Shown here in pieces: positions 7,262 through 14,958 of a stretch of DNA of 22,070 nucleotides. Source of the DNA: Syntrophomonas sp. GTDB taxonomy: Bacteria; Bacillota; Syntrophomonadia; Syntrophomonadales; Syntrophomonadaceae. A program made the position numbers and the translations under genes. How positions within the stretch are numbered: the first letter of the stretch is position 1; the number at the start of each line of letters is the position of its first letter. The notes under the pieces are model-generated. The model was not told the DNA's origin. It worked only from the letters and a program-made list of their open reading frames with translations, and did no database searches. The DNA lies in the NCBI GenBank assembly GCA_003444615.1, contig DLUN01000216.1, forward strand, positions 1-22,070. Direction: 5' to 3'.

Positions 7262-7963
7262 TCAGCTCCCTTTCCTGCTGCCGTACAAAGCGGAATTTAT
7301 GGTCTGGCAGGCCAAGTGGGCTTTATCAAGATTGTCTTCAGTAAGAAAAATATAATAGTAAATGGACTTCTCTTTATTGGTAAAAATCCCTCCCAAGCAC
7401 TGCCCGTTCACCACTTCTATACGGTCATGGGCTGCCTTGTGCCGGGTCAAATAACGGTAACTCTGCAGGCGGGATACAAAAGTAAAACGGCTGAGCCTGT
7501 CAAAATGCGCTCTAAGGCCTGTTTCCTTATTAATATTGGCATCCTCAAACTTGCATACTACCGGCTGTTTCCTGGGTTCGGGCAGGGAAGAGCTGTTACC
7601 TGATAAGGCTATAGCTTCAGGTATCTCTAGCGACTGTAGTGCTAGTGGATCATGGTGCAGCATGTACATCAAATATGGATGCAATGCTGGCGGAAAGACG
7701 GAGAGTGAAGCGGGAAGGGCACCAATTGCTTTACCGGCAGAAGGATTGCGGACTAGATATTCGATTAGTTCATCCATACCGGCCGGAAAGCGCGGTAAAT
7801 AAGTAGAATAATGTTCATATAGTATTACACCGTACTGTTGGCAGAATAAAGCATAGGATTCAGGGGCGCTCTGACGAAGCTGATCGATATAATCCATAAG
7901 CTGTTCATATTCCTGATCCTGTAAGGGGATGTTTTGCTCCAGTTTACGTAAAATCTTTCTCAT
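7262..7963 (-). CDS. First gene of the Hsp70-like cluster, hypothetical protein
   Basis: This encodes 233 residues, soluble, with no recognised family. The N-terminal 130 residues are helical. The C-terminal part (about 140-225) looks like an alpha/beta domain: FDRLSRFTFVSRLQSYRYL, then RIEVVNGQCLGGIFTNKEKSIYYYIFLTEDNLDKAHLACQTI, with alternating strand-like patches. The open frame begins at an ATG at 7978, but GGGGT lies 6 bases before the ATG at 7963, so the later start is preferred. It leads the unit that continues with the 486-residue, 528-residue and Hsp70-like genes. I saw no clear promoter in the 140 bases upstream. Confidence 0.55.
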   Translation of the reverse strand: MRKILRKLEQNIPLQDQEYEQLMDYIDQLRQSAPESYALFCQQYGVILYEHYSTYLPRFPAGMDELIEYLVRNPSAGKAIGALPASLSVFPPALHPYLMYMLHHDPLALQSLEIPEAIALSGNSSSLPEPRKQPVVCKFEDANINKETGLRAHFDRLSRFTFVSRLQSYRYLTRHKAAHDRIEVVNGQCLGGIFTNKEKSIYYYIFLTEDNLDKAHLACQTINSALYGSRKGS

Positions 7964-8104
7964 AGCCTGACCCCACATAATTACAATTATTTTAGCTTAA
8001 TAGGGGCCAGACCGCAATTATCCCCCTATATTTGCCTATGATAAAAGGCCTATATGCTTAACTAGCCAAGCCAAAGGAGGGGTTTGGGCAGAGCCTTTTA
8101 CCGC

Positions 8105-9019
8105 CTATTGAGGCAGGGGGGCAAAAACATAGCCAGCAGCTCGTACATCCTCTATTATTTGCGGCAGGGCTTGGGTGTTGCTTTCGGAAACAGCATGCAG
8201 CAGTATGATAGCACCCGGGTGAATATGGTCTATTACATATTGGTAAGAATAGTCCGCACCGGGTTGGTTATTAGGGTCCCAATCGTGAAAAGCCAAACTC
8301 CAGAACACCGTGGTATAGTTAAGTTCTTTAGCCCACTGTAAGCTGGCAGTGGAATAGTTACCCGCAGGTGGCCGTAAAAAAGGTGCCATAGCTGAACCGG
8401 TCAGGGCTGTGAACTCCTGTTCTAACTGGCTGACTTCATTTTGGAAGCGTTCTTTTGATACTTGTGATAAATTGGGGTGGTTATAGGTATGATTAGCCAC
8501 TTGATGACCTTCGGCCACCATTCGCTTAACCAGATCTGGCTGGCTGGTAAGATAATGCCCGGTAATAAAGAAAACCGCTGGTACCTGATGTTCTTTAAGT
8601 ATATCCAGAATTTGTCCGGTATATCCTAGTTCGTATCCTTCGTCAAAGGTTAGGTATACTTGAGGGGCGTTTTGCGGCAAAGCATAATAAAAAACACCCT
8701 CATCTGCCATATTCTGAACAGATCCGTCAATCTGGGGAGGCTGGTGTTCTAAGTTGGGTTTTAGATACCAGGATTTGGAGTCCGCGGTTACTGCTTCAGG
8801 TTGATGAGGGACAGTTTCAGCGGGAGGTTCACCTGCTGGAGCAACGGGTTCTTCAGTAGGGTCCTGCTCTGGGGGCTCCTCTTCAGTAATTGATTCAGTT
8901 ATAGATTCGGTTACAGGTTGAGCAGGAATTTGTTCCACTGTGGGATCGGCTTGGCTGGTATGGCAGCCGCTGGCGATCAACAGCAGCAATAATATGGACA
9001 GGATAATTATTCTTTTCAT
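8105..9019 (-). CDS. pdaA: PdaA-type polysaccharide deacetylase, predicted lipoprotein
   Basis: This encodes 304 residues. An N-terminal signal (KRIIILSILLLLLIASGC) ends in a lipobox, with Cys19 as the likely lipidated residue. A Pro/Glu/Thr-rich linker follows to about residue 75. The NodB domain then follows PdaA closely: VYLTFDEGYELGYTGQILD, FFITGHYLTSQPDLVKRM, GHQVANHTYNHPNL (H-x4-H metal site), FLRPPAGNYS, TVFWSLAFHDW and HPGAIILLHAVS. In Bacillus, PdaA de-N-acetylates muramic acid when muramic-delta-lactam is made in the spore cortex. The role here is inferred from that family match. The lipoprotein anchor and linker are differences from what I recall of B. subtilis PdaA. GGAG lies 8 bases before the ATG at 9019; the upstream GTG is too close. 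A small gene precedes it by 22 bases. Confidence 0.85.
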   Translation of the reverse strand: MKRIIILSILLLLLIASGCHTSQADPTVEQIPAQPVTESITESITEEEPPEQDPTEEPVAPAGEPPAETVPHQPEAVTADSKSWYLKPNLEHQPPQIDGSVQNMADEGVFYYALPQNAPQVYLTFDEGYELGYTGQILDILKEHQVPAVFFITGHYLTSQPDLVKRMVAEGHQVANHTYNHPNLSQVSKERFQNEVSQLEQEFTALTGSAMAPFLRPPAGNYSTASLQWAKELNYTTVFWSLAFHDWDPNNQPGADYSYQYVIDHIHPGAIILLHAVSESNTQALPQIIEDVRAAGYVFAPLPQ

Positions 9020-9041
9020 AGCCACAACTCCTAAAAGATAA

Positions 9042-9233
9042 TTACGGTGTTTCTAAGTCAACAATCAGTTCATCCTCCAGATTGGAAAACACAACTACTG
9101 TATTGTTTTCTAATAATAAAGCAACAGACTGCTCGGTGAATGTCAGTACTTGACTGATTCTTTGGCCTTCCAGGTAATTAACCAACATACTGAACTCATC
9201 CCATAATAGGCTGGAAACCTGCGGTGTATTCAT
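9042..9233 (-). CDS. Small hypothetical protein upstream of pdaA
   Basis: This encodes a 63-residue soluble acidic protein: MNTPQVSSLLWDEFSMLVNY, then strand-like stretches RISQVLTF, VALLLENNTVVVF and ELIVDLE. It has no known motif. It is supported by a good ribosome-binding site (GAGGTGA, 5 bases before ATG) and by its position 22 bases ahead of the pdaA-like gene, which suggests one transcript. A TATAAT on the minus strand at 9258-9253 lies just upstream, but I see no matching -35. Confidence 0.65.
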   Translation of the reverse strand: MNTPQVSSLLWDEFSMLVNYLEGQRISQVLTFTEQSVALLLENNTVVVFSNLEDELIVDLETP

Positions 9234-9252
9234 CTAATTCACCTCATCTACT

Positions 9253-9258
9253 ATTATA
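9253..9258 (-). promoter_or_regulatory. Possible -10 element for the small gene-pdaA unit
   Basis: TATAAT on the minus strand, about 20 bases upstream of the ATG, would give a very short leader starting at the ribosome-binding site. No recognisable -35 of sigma-A, sigma-F or sigma-G type was found, so this is weak. Confidence 0.25.
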
Positions 9259-9315
9259 TAGAGTTTTTCCTGAATGGTGCGGTTTCGACACCATAAAATA
9301 TTAACATTGCAGGGT

Positions 9316-9345
9316 TTACTAGGGTATCTTGGATTATGATACAAT
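9316..9345 (+). promoter_or_regulatory. Possible promoter for the YiiX-like gene pair
   Basis: TTACTA (9316-9321) and TACAAT (9340-9345) are 18 bases apart, in the divergent intergenic region 56 bases before the ATG. The match to the sigma-A consensus is only moderate. Confidence 0.35.
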
Positions 9346-9400
9346 ACGAACAGTATCTCGAATGCCTTACACTAGGCACAGTCAAGAAGGTTAGGAACGT

Positions 9401-10030
9401 ATGATACGGTCGGCATTTTTGCAAAACAAAAAATGGCGTTTATGGTTGTTTCCTCTGATAACTTTGCTGCTTTTAGCCGCCATATACTGGCAGAATCAGG
9501 AATCTCTTAATAACCCTGACTCCATATCCTACACTTATATCCGTAACGCCCTACAGGGCAAATTGGGATATGGGGCAGTAGGGTTTTATGGTAACATGAT
9601 CGACCTATCTGATTTAGAACCAGGTGATATTATTTTGGGAGGCTATCCCCAATGTGCTTATGGCCGGTTTTCTCACGTGGGTCTTTATGCTGGGGATGGA
9701 CAGGTTATTGAAGGATATGTTGATCTGGGCATTACCCGGCAGCCGGTGGAACATTACTGGAGCTACAGTGAAGTGTGTTTGCTGAAAATTAAAGCCCCTT
9801 CTGAGCACAAGCAGGCGGCGGTAAACTACGCTGAAAATCACTTAGGCCAGTTGTTTTATCCGGTAGCCTTTAAGCCGGGAGAACGGATTTGGAATTGTAC
9901 CAAAATAGTTTGGGAAGCTTACCGGCAGCAGGGCATAGACTTGTCCACCAGAAAGGATATATGGATTTCGCCGGATGAATTCTATGAAAACCCTCATGGG
10001 CAAGTAATACGGGAGATAAGTTTACCATGA
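9401..10030 (+). CDS. Membrane-anchored YiiX/NlpC-P60-like permuted papain-fold protein
   Basis: This encodes 209 residues. A basic N-terminus and one membrane anchor (LWLFPLITLLLLAAIYW, about 14-30) are followed by an extracytoplasmic domain. LEPGDIILGG (about 72-81), FSHVGLYAGDGQVIEGYVD (about 90-108) and WNCTKIVWEAYRQQGIDL (about 166-183) fit the YiiX/YebB branch of permuted NlpC/P60 proteins. The His of FSHVGLY, the following Glu and the Cys of WNCTK are the likely catalytic residues. The family cleaves amide or thioester bonds, but individual substrates vary, so cell-wall hydrolysis is only one possibility. The stop codon overlaps the next gene's ATG by 4 bases. Confidence 0.75.
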   Translation: MIRSAFLQNKKWRLWLFPLITLLLLAAIYWQNQESLNNPDSISYTYIRNALQGKLGYGAVGFYGNMIDLSDLEPGDIILGGYPQCAYGRFSHVGLYAGDGQVIEGYVDLGITRQPVEHYWSYSEVCLLKIKAPSEHKQAAVNYAENHLGQLFYPVAFKPGERIWNCTKIVWEAYRQQGIDLSTRKDIWISPDEFYENPHGQVIREISLP

Positions 10031-10473
10031 CCACTATTATCCTGAGGCTGTATTTTATTCATATATTTGGTTGGCTGGCAGTATGGCTGGCTATGCACTA
10101 TCCTGGTCTGGATTTAGTTTTGGCGATAATGTACTTGTTGATTATTTCTGCTGAAATCCGGTCTTTACGCAGGTATGCAAAAGGAGTGAGCTGCAGTTCA
10201 TTTCTTATTTGGCAAGCTCCCGGTATTGTTTTTTCCTTGATTAGCTCCATTCCCTGGTCATGGTGGGGATTAAAAGAATATAGCTTTTTCCTTCTGCAAT
10301 TTTGGTATACCCCCATGGTACCACTGCTGTCGTTATTGCATTGGACCATTGCTGGGCATCCTTTGTATTATTACCTTTTGTTGGGCATGCCTTTGCTGTT
10401 AGCAATCTTATTTGCCTTATTAGTTCGTAATAGAGAGCCAGTCCCCCGCTCCAGTAGAATTCGTTATATTTGA
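10027..10473 (+). CDS. Hypothetical integral membrane protein coupled to the YiiX-like gene
   Basis: This encodes 148 residues with about four hydrophobic segments (roughly 5-24, 28-42, 62-78 and 112-136), rich in Trp and Tyr, and a short basic tail (RNREPVPRSSRIRYI). I do not recognise the family. It starts in the ATGA overlap with the preceding papain-fold gene, so the two are probably co-translated and may act together at the membrane. Confidence 0.6.
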   Translation: MTTIILRLYFIHIFGWLAVWLAMHYPGLDLVLAIMYLLIISAEIRSLRRYAKGVSCSSFLIWQAPGIVFSLISSIPWSWWGLKEYSFFLLQFWYTPMVPLLSLLHWTIAGHPLYYYLLLGMPLLLAILFALLVRNREPVPRSSRIRYI

Positions 10474-10528
10474 AAATTAAACGAAGACCTTCGCGAAAGA
10501 CTGGCCAAATTATATTCAAGGATATGCT

Positions 10529-10646
10529 GTTTCACTGAGTGAAACCAGTGATACATAACCCAATAGGGCGGTAGAAAGACAAAACTAAGATTTACCCTTT
10601 GTGGAAGGGACTTAGGTCTTTAATAACCTGCTGTATCACTGGTTTC
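10529..10646 (+). other. Foldable intergenic element with competing hairpins, possible RNA switch, ncRNA or small mobile repeat
   Basis: GAAACCAGTGATAC (10541-10554) and GTATCACTGGTTTC (10633-10646) are perfect 14-base inverted repeats. Between them, AAAGAC/GTCTTT, CTAAG/CTTAG and CCCTT/AAGGG nest into one stem with internal bulges (10575-10621). The left arm also belongs to a separate 7-bp hairpin, GTTTCAC-TGA-GTGAAAC (10529-10545). The two folds cannot coexist. The element ends 75 bases before the flavoprotein gene start. It matches no riboswitch class I can name. Confidence 0.5.
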
Positions 10647-10721
10647 TAACTGTAGTATGGATACTTAACCATGCCTTTATCCTGGAAAATAGTGGAAAGT
10701 TAATTAAAGGGGGAAGATAAT

Positions 10722-12650
10722 TTGAATAGCCTGAGTATACTGGGAGAACCGCTGCCATTAGGGAAGAAGACCATAAAGAATCGCATTGTCATGCCAGCTA
10801 TGGGTACTGGTTTAGCATCAGCTCAAGGCGAAGTTACCCCGGCATTGTTAAAATACTACGAAGAAAGAGCTCGGGGAGGAGCCGGAGCAATTGTTGTCGA
10901 GATAGCCTGTGTAGATAGCCCGGAAGGGAAAGCCAGCCTCACTCAGCTTGGTATCGATCGTTATGAACTCCTGGCTGGCCTGGCTGAACTGGCAGAGACT
11001 ATCCAGTCCTATGACTGCCTGGCCATGGTTCAACTGCATCACGCTGGCCGGCAGACTGCTCCGGCGGTGACAGGCCTGCAGCCGGTAGCCCCTTCACCTA
11101 AAGCCTGTCGTTTCATGCGTGCTGAACCACGGCAATTAAGCCGTGAAGAGATAGCCTCTATTCGTAAACGGTTTATTAAGGCTGCGGTTATAGCTGAACG
11201 GGCTGGATTTGACGGAGTGGAACTGCATGCGGCTCATGGCTATTTGTTAAGCCAGTTTCTATCACCTTATACCAATTTGCGTGATGATGAGTATGGAGGC
11301 AGCCTGGAAAACCGGTTTCGCCTGTTAAAGGAGATTATGGAGGGTGTAAAGAATTCCGCACCAGGTTTGATTTTAGGAGTTCGCTTTAATTTATCTGATT
11401 TTGTGAGTGGAGGAATAGATTTAGAAGAGGGACTGCAAATAGCCCAGCTAATTGAACAAAGCGGTGCGGATGTATTAAACGCTTCCTGTGGTATTTACGA
11501 ATCAGGCCAAACATCTATAGAGACCTCTTCCTTTCCAGAAGGTTGGAGAATGGATATGATAAGAAAGGCTAAAGAGAGGGCAAGCATCCCGGTAGTTGGC
11601 GGGGGCGTGATTCGCCAGCCGGAAATGGCGGCTAGATTTATTAGCCAAGGCTATATGGATCTAGTATGGATCGGACGCGGCATGCTGGCTGATCCCGATT
11701 GGGCTAATAAGGCTGTTCATGGCTCTCCAAGCAAGATACGACCATGTATTACTTGTAATACATGCTTCGATACGATAAACAAGGGACGACACATTCGTTG
11801 TGCGGTTAATCCTAAAACAGGGCGGGAAGAACGGATGCTTCGTCCCCTGGCATCAATGGATAATACTGTTTTAGTGGCTGGAGGAGGGCCGGCAGGTATG
11901 CAGGCCGCTTTAAGCTTTGCCCAGCTGGGCAGTCGAGTAGTGCTGGTCGAGGCAGGCGAAGAGCTGGGCGGGCAACTGCTGCCGGCTCAAATACCACCTG
12001 GTAAGTCAGTGATAAAAAGACTGCAACAGTATTTAATAAATGAAATAAAAGCCGCCTCCATAGAAGTTCGCTTACAAACTGAATTAAGCAATGGATTGCT
12101 GAGGGAAATAAACCCGGATGTGCTGGTGCTAGCCACTGGCTCACAACCAATAATACCTGCTTATGAAGATATAAAAAGCATTTACAGTGCGGCTGAGGTT
12201 TTGCAAAATGAAATTAAATGGCATAATCAGCGTGTTATTATAGTGGGCGGCGGTGCTACCGGATGTGAGACAGCCGATTTCCTATCAGAGAACAACCAAG
12301 TAATTGTGGTGGAAAAGGCAAAAGCGGTAGCCACTGATATGGAGAATATGTCTCGCCTGGAGTTGTTGGCTAGACTCAAGCAGCGTAAGGTTAAAATCTG
12401 CAAAATGACCGTCCTGGAATCAGTTGATAACCAAATGGTTACCCTGCGTCATTTAGATAAGGAAGAGACTGTGTCCTATCCCTATGACCATGTGGTGTTT
12501 GCCGTTGGCAATCACCCCGTTGTTCCCGAGTTGGATAAGGAGGTATTGCCTGATCAGGTATTTGTGATTGGCGATGCCAAAAAGGCCCGGGGATTTAGTG
12601 AAGCTCTTTATGAAGCGCAAATGCTTCCTTACAGACTACTCAAGATTTAA
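10722..12650 (+). CDS. Old-yellow-enzyme family oxidoreductase, 2,4-dienoyl-CoA reductase-like
   Basis: This encodes 642 residues in the three-part FadH/BaiCD-like layout. An FMN-binding TIM barrel (1 to about 330) has FDGVELHAAHGYLLSQFLSP with the conserved HxxHGY. A [4Fe-4S] site follows (CITCNTC, 11 residues, then C, just before AVNP). FAD- and NAD(P)-binding domains come last (VLVAGGGPAGMQAA; RVIIVGGGATGCETADFL). Family members reduce conjugated C=C bonds of enoates or dienoyl-CoA using NAD(P)H. A role in unsaturated fatty-acid breakdown fits the acyl-CoA dehydrogenase nearby, but the substrate is not readable from sequence. The start is TTG with AAAGGGGG about 8 bases upstream. A strong terminator separates it from the hdr operon. 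Confidence 0.85.
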   Translation: MNSLSILGEPLPLGKKTIKNRIVMPAMGTGLASAQGEVTPALLKYYEERARGGAGAIVVEIACVDSPEGKASLTQLGIDRYELLAGLAELAETIQSYDCLAMVQLHHAGRQTAPAVTGLQPVAPSPKACRFMRAEPRQLSREEIASIRKRFIKAAVIAERAGFDGVELHAAHGYLLSQFLSPYTNLRDDEYGGSLENRFRLLKEIMEGVKNSAPGLILGVRFNLSDFVSGGIDLEEGLQIAQLIEQSGADVLNASCGIYESGQTSIETSSFPEGWRMDMIRKAKERASIPVVGGGVIRQPEMAARFISQGYMDLVWIGRGMLADPDWANKAVHGSPSKIRPCITCNTCFDTINKGRHIRCAVNPKTGREERMLRPLASMDNTVLVAGGGPAGMQAALSFAQLGSRVVLVEAGEELGGQLLPAQIPPGKSVIKRLQQYLINEIKAASIEVRLQTELSNGLLREINPDVLVLATGSQPIIPAYEDIKSIYSAAEVLQNEIKWHNQRVIIVGGGATGCETADFLSENNQVIVVEKAKAVATDMENMSRLELLARLKQRKVKICKMTVLESVDNQMVTLRHLDKEETVSYPYDHVVFAVGNHPVVPELDKEVLPDQVFVIGDAKKARGFSEALYEAQMLPYRLLKI

Positions 12651-12697
12651 GATGTATCGATTAGCCCTTCGGCAACAGCAAAGATATAAGTTTTTAT

Positions 12698-12735
12698 CCA
12701 GGAGACGGCCCAGTTGATTTGGGTCGGTCTCCTGG
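12698..12735 (+). terminator. Terminator after the old-yellow-enzyme-like gene
   Basis: CCAGGAGAC pairs with GTCTCCTGG. The stem continues inward through GGCCC against GGGTC (one G-T pair, one bulged G) around a 9-nt loop. It is followed by CTCATTTT, a weak T-run. Confidence 0.8.
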
Positions 12736-13014
12736 CTCATTTTAGTGGTCAATACTTGCCATAAGCTTAATGAATGGCTATAAAAGCCGGCCATGAGAAC
12801 GATAAAATAATACTATACTAATTTAGCAAAAAAGAACCACTTTTAACATAATTTTAACAGTTATATGTGTCATACTTATTTTATAATTAAATAACCTTGG
12901 TCTTTTACCATGAATAATGATAATTATTGGTTTTTCTAGTACTAGTCTAAAAAAACCATTAAGTAGTTCCTAATGAACATTTTCCAGAAAGATTTTAGAA
13001 GTGTTCAACTTTTG
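12736..13014. other. AT-rich intergenic region before the hdr-flx promoter
   Basis: No gene is visible. The stretch is strongly AT-rich. It contains AATAATGATAATTATTGGT at 12913-12931, which matches 14 of 19 positions of the E. coli-type Fur box by my own alignment and has AATAAT/ATTATT arms. In such AT-rich DNA this may be chance, so an iron-responsive operator is only a possibility. Confidence 0.25.
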
Positions 13015-13043
13015 TTGTCAAATATTAAAAACTCGCTTATTAT
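13015..13043 (+). promoter_or_regulatory. Sigma-A-type promoter of the hdr-flx operon
   Basis: TTGTCA (13015-13020) and TATTAT (13038-13043) are separated by 17 bases. Transcription would start near 13050, leaving about 110 bases of leader before the hdrC start. Confidence 0.65.
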
Positions 13044-13159
13044 AAGTGTGGAATAATATTGTCGAATAATCACTATATACAGGGATTTTTGTGGCAGCCT
13101 GGTATAAGACTGGGTTGATTGCTAGTAAATACTCCGTTTCAGGAAAGGGGCTTAGTATC

Positions 13160-13729
13160 GTGGAAAAAGCTGTGAAACTAATTCCCGCCTGCGAAGAAGA
13201 TAAAGAATTGCTCAGCAGGCTGGAAGCGGAAGCCGGAACCAATGTGAACCTTTGCTACCAGTGTGGTAAATGTTCGGCAGGATGTCCGGCAGCCTTTGCA
13301 ATGGATTATCCACCTCGGCAGGTTATCCGCCTGCTGCAATTGGACATGGTTGAACAGGCGTTAAAGGCAGAAAGCATTTGGATTTGTGCCAGCTGTGAAA
13401 CCTGTTCTGCTCGCTGTCCGCGAGGTGTGGATATTGCTTCTTTGATGGATACCTTGCGTCGTGAAGCTCTGCGCCGGGGACAGATTACGGACAAGAAAGT
13501 AGCTGCTTTCAATCAGGCTTTTTTACAGGGGGTCAAACTTTTTGGCCGCACCTATGAAGCAGGTTTGCTGTTGCAGCATAATCTGAAAACCATGCAGCCC
13601 TTTAAGGATGCCCAGTATGGATTGCCTATGATGAAACGTGGTAAAATCAGTGTTCTTCCCACTCGAATCAAGAACCGCGACCAAGTCCAAAAGATTTTTG
13701 CCAAAACGCAGCAACTGGGAGGTGAATAA
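13160..13729 (+). CDS. hdrC: Heterodisulfide reductase subunit C-like, two [4Fe-4S] clusters
   Basis: This encodes 189 residues from a GTG start preceded by AGGAAAGGGG (9-base spacing). The frame also opens at a GTG at 13091, but that has a poorer site and would add 23 atypical residues. Two cluster motifs of the form CxxCxxCxxxCP are present: CYQCGKCSAGCP (about 32-43) and CASCETCSARCP (about 76-87). This is the ferredoxin-like HdrC arrangement. HdrC carries electrons between HdrA and the HdrB active site. It is the first gene of the seven-gene operon, 3 bases before hdrB. Confidence 0.9.
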   Translation: MEKAVKLIPACEEDKELLSRLEAEAGTNVNLCYQCGKCSAGCPAAFAMDYPPRQVIRLLQLDMVEQALKAESIWICASCETCSARCPRGVDIASLMDTLRREALRRGQITDKKVAAFNQAFLQGVKLFGRTYEAGLLLQHNLKTMQPFKDAQYGLPMMKRGKISVLPTRIKNRDQVQKIFAKTQQLGGE

Positions 13730-13732
13730 AAT

Positions 13733-14917
13733 ATGAAATTAGCTTACTATCCTGGATGCTCATTAGAAGGAAGCGGCATGGAATACGGCATGTCCACGGA
13801 ACGAACTGCGGAAGTCCTGGGAATTGAACTGATAGAATTAGATGATTGGAACTGTTGTGGGGCTACTTCAGGTCATAGTACTGATAAACTTCTTTCCCTG
13901 GCATTGCCGGCTCGCAACCTGGCTATTGCTGAAGAGGCGGGTCTACCAATGCTGGCACCCTGTGCAGCCTGTTACAGCCGTCACCGAGTCACTGAACACA
14001 CGGTGAAACATGACGAAAAAATGCGGCAAACTATAGCTCAGATTATAGACAGGGACATTCAGGGTACTACGGAAACTCTTTCCATACTAGATGTTTTGGC
14101 CAATCATATCGGCGTAGATAAGATTGCGGAAAAAGTTACCCGGCCTTTGCTGGGGATGAAAGCCGTTTGTTATTATGGATGCCTTTTGGTTCGACCTGTA
14201 GAATACACTGGTTTTGATGATCCCGAAGATCCGCAGACCATGGACCGGGTAGTCAAAGCTTTAGGAGCTGAGGCTTTGGATTGGGCCCACAAAACCGAGT
14301 GCTGTGGGGCTTCTCTGGTAACTTCCCGCCCGGAAGTGGGCAATCGCATGCTGTATGAAATTCTGCGCAATGCCAAGGAAGTTGGTGCAGAATGTATTGT
14401 AACCGCCTGCCCCCTGTGTGGAATGAACCTGGATATGCGGCAGGGAGCAGTGGAAAAAGAGTTTAATACCAAGTTTGATTTACCCGTTTACTATGTAACT
14501 GAGCTGGTGGCATTGGCAGCGGGAGAGTCCCGCAAAGCCGTTGGTATAGACCGGCATTTCGTAGAAGCAGGCCGCTACCTGGATGAGGTGGCAAAGCGGG
14601 CTGAGAAGATTAAAGCTGAATTAGAAGCCAAAGCCCAGGCCAAGGCCGAATCCCAAAAAGCGGACGGTGAAAAGGTTGATCCCGAAGCCCGTCAGAAAAA
14701 GATCGATGCTATGATTAAGGCTTTTGAGAAGAACCCTGACAAAATGGCCAAGAGACTTATTGATGACGAGGAACGAGCCGCAGTCTTGCTGGAAATAATC
14801 AGTGAAGACAGCAAAAAGGCTGCTCGTTTAGCCGAGCTGATGGTCGACAACTCTGAAAAAGCTTCTAAAGCTGCGGATGCTTTTGTAACAGCAGAACTGA
14901 AGAAGAGAGACAAATAG
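13733..14917 (+). CDS. hdrB: Heterodisulfide reductase subunit B-like, with extra C-terminal domain
   Basis: This encodes 394 residues. Two CCG domains are clear: YYPGCSLEGSG ... WNCCGATSGHS ... LAPCAACYSRH, and VCYYGCLLVRP ... ECCGASLVTSRP ... VTACPLCGMNL. In HdrB these bind the paired non-cubane [4Fe-4S] clusters that reduce a disulfide; the bacterial substrate is unknown. After about residue 285 there is an extension of about 110 residues, rich in Ala, Lys and Glu and strongly helical (AKRAEKIKAELEAKAQAKAE ... KNPDKMAKRLIDDEERAAVL). It is absent from the roughly 300-residue archaeal HdrB. GGGAGGTGA precedes the ATG at good spacing. Confidence 0.9.
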   Translation: MKLAYYPGCSLEGSGMEYGMSTERTAEVLGIELIELDDWNCCGATSGHSTDKLLSLALPARNLAIAEEAGLPMLAPCAACYSRHRVTEHTVKHDEKMRQTIAQIIDRDIQGTTETLSILDVLANHIGVDKIAEKVTRPLLGMKAVCYYGCLLVRPVEYTGFDDPEDPQTMDRVVKALGAEALDWAHKTECCGASLVTSRPEVGNRMLYEILRNAKEVGAECIVTACPLCGMNLDMRQGAVEKEFNTKFDLPVYYVTELVALAAGESRKAVGIDRHFVEAGRYLDEVAKRAEKIKAELEAKAQAKAESQKADGEKVDPEARQKKIDAMIKAFEKNPDKMAKRLIDDEERAAVLLEIISEDSKKAARLAELMVDNSEKASKAADAFVTAELKKRDK

Positions 14918-14958
14918 ATCGTATTTAGCAGGAAAGTTCCACAAGGAGGGAGACGGAG

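Noticed and set aside
10241..10519. Minus-strand frame opposite the membrane protein gene
   Set aside because: It is a shadow of the plus-strand gene; no ribosome-binding site and no recognisable content.
13091..13159. A longer HdrC starting at GTG 13091
   Set aside because: The added 23 residues are not typical of HdrC, and AGGAAAGGGG fits the GTG at 13160 far better.
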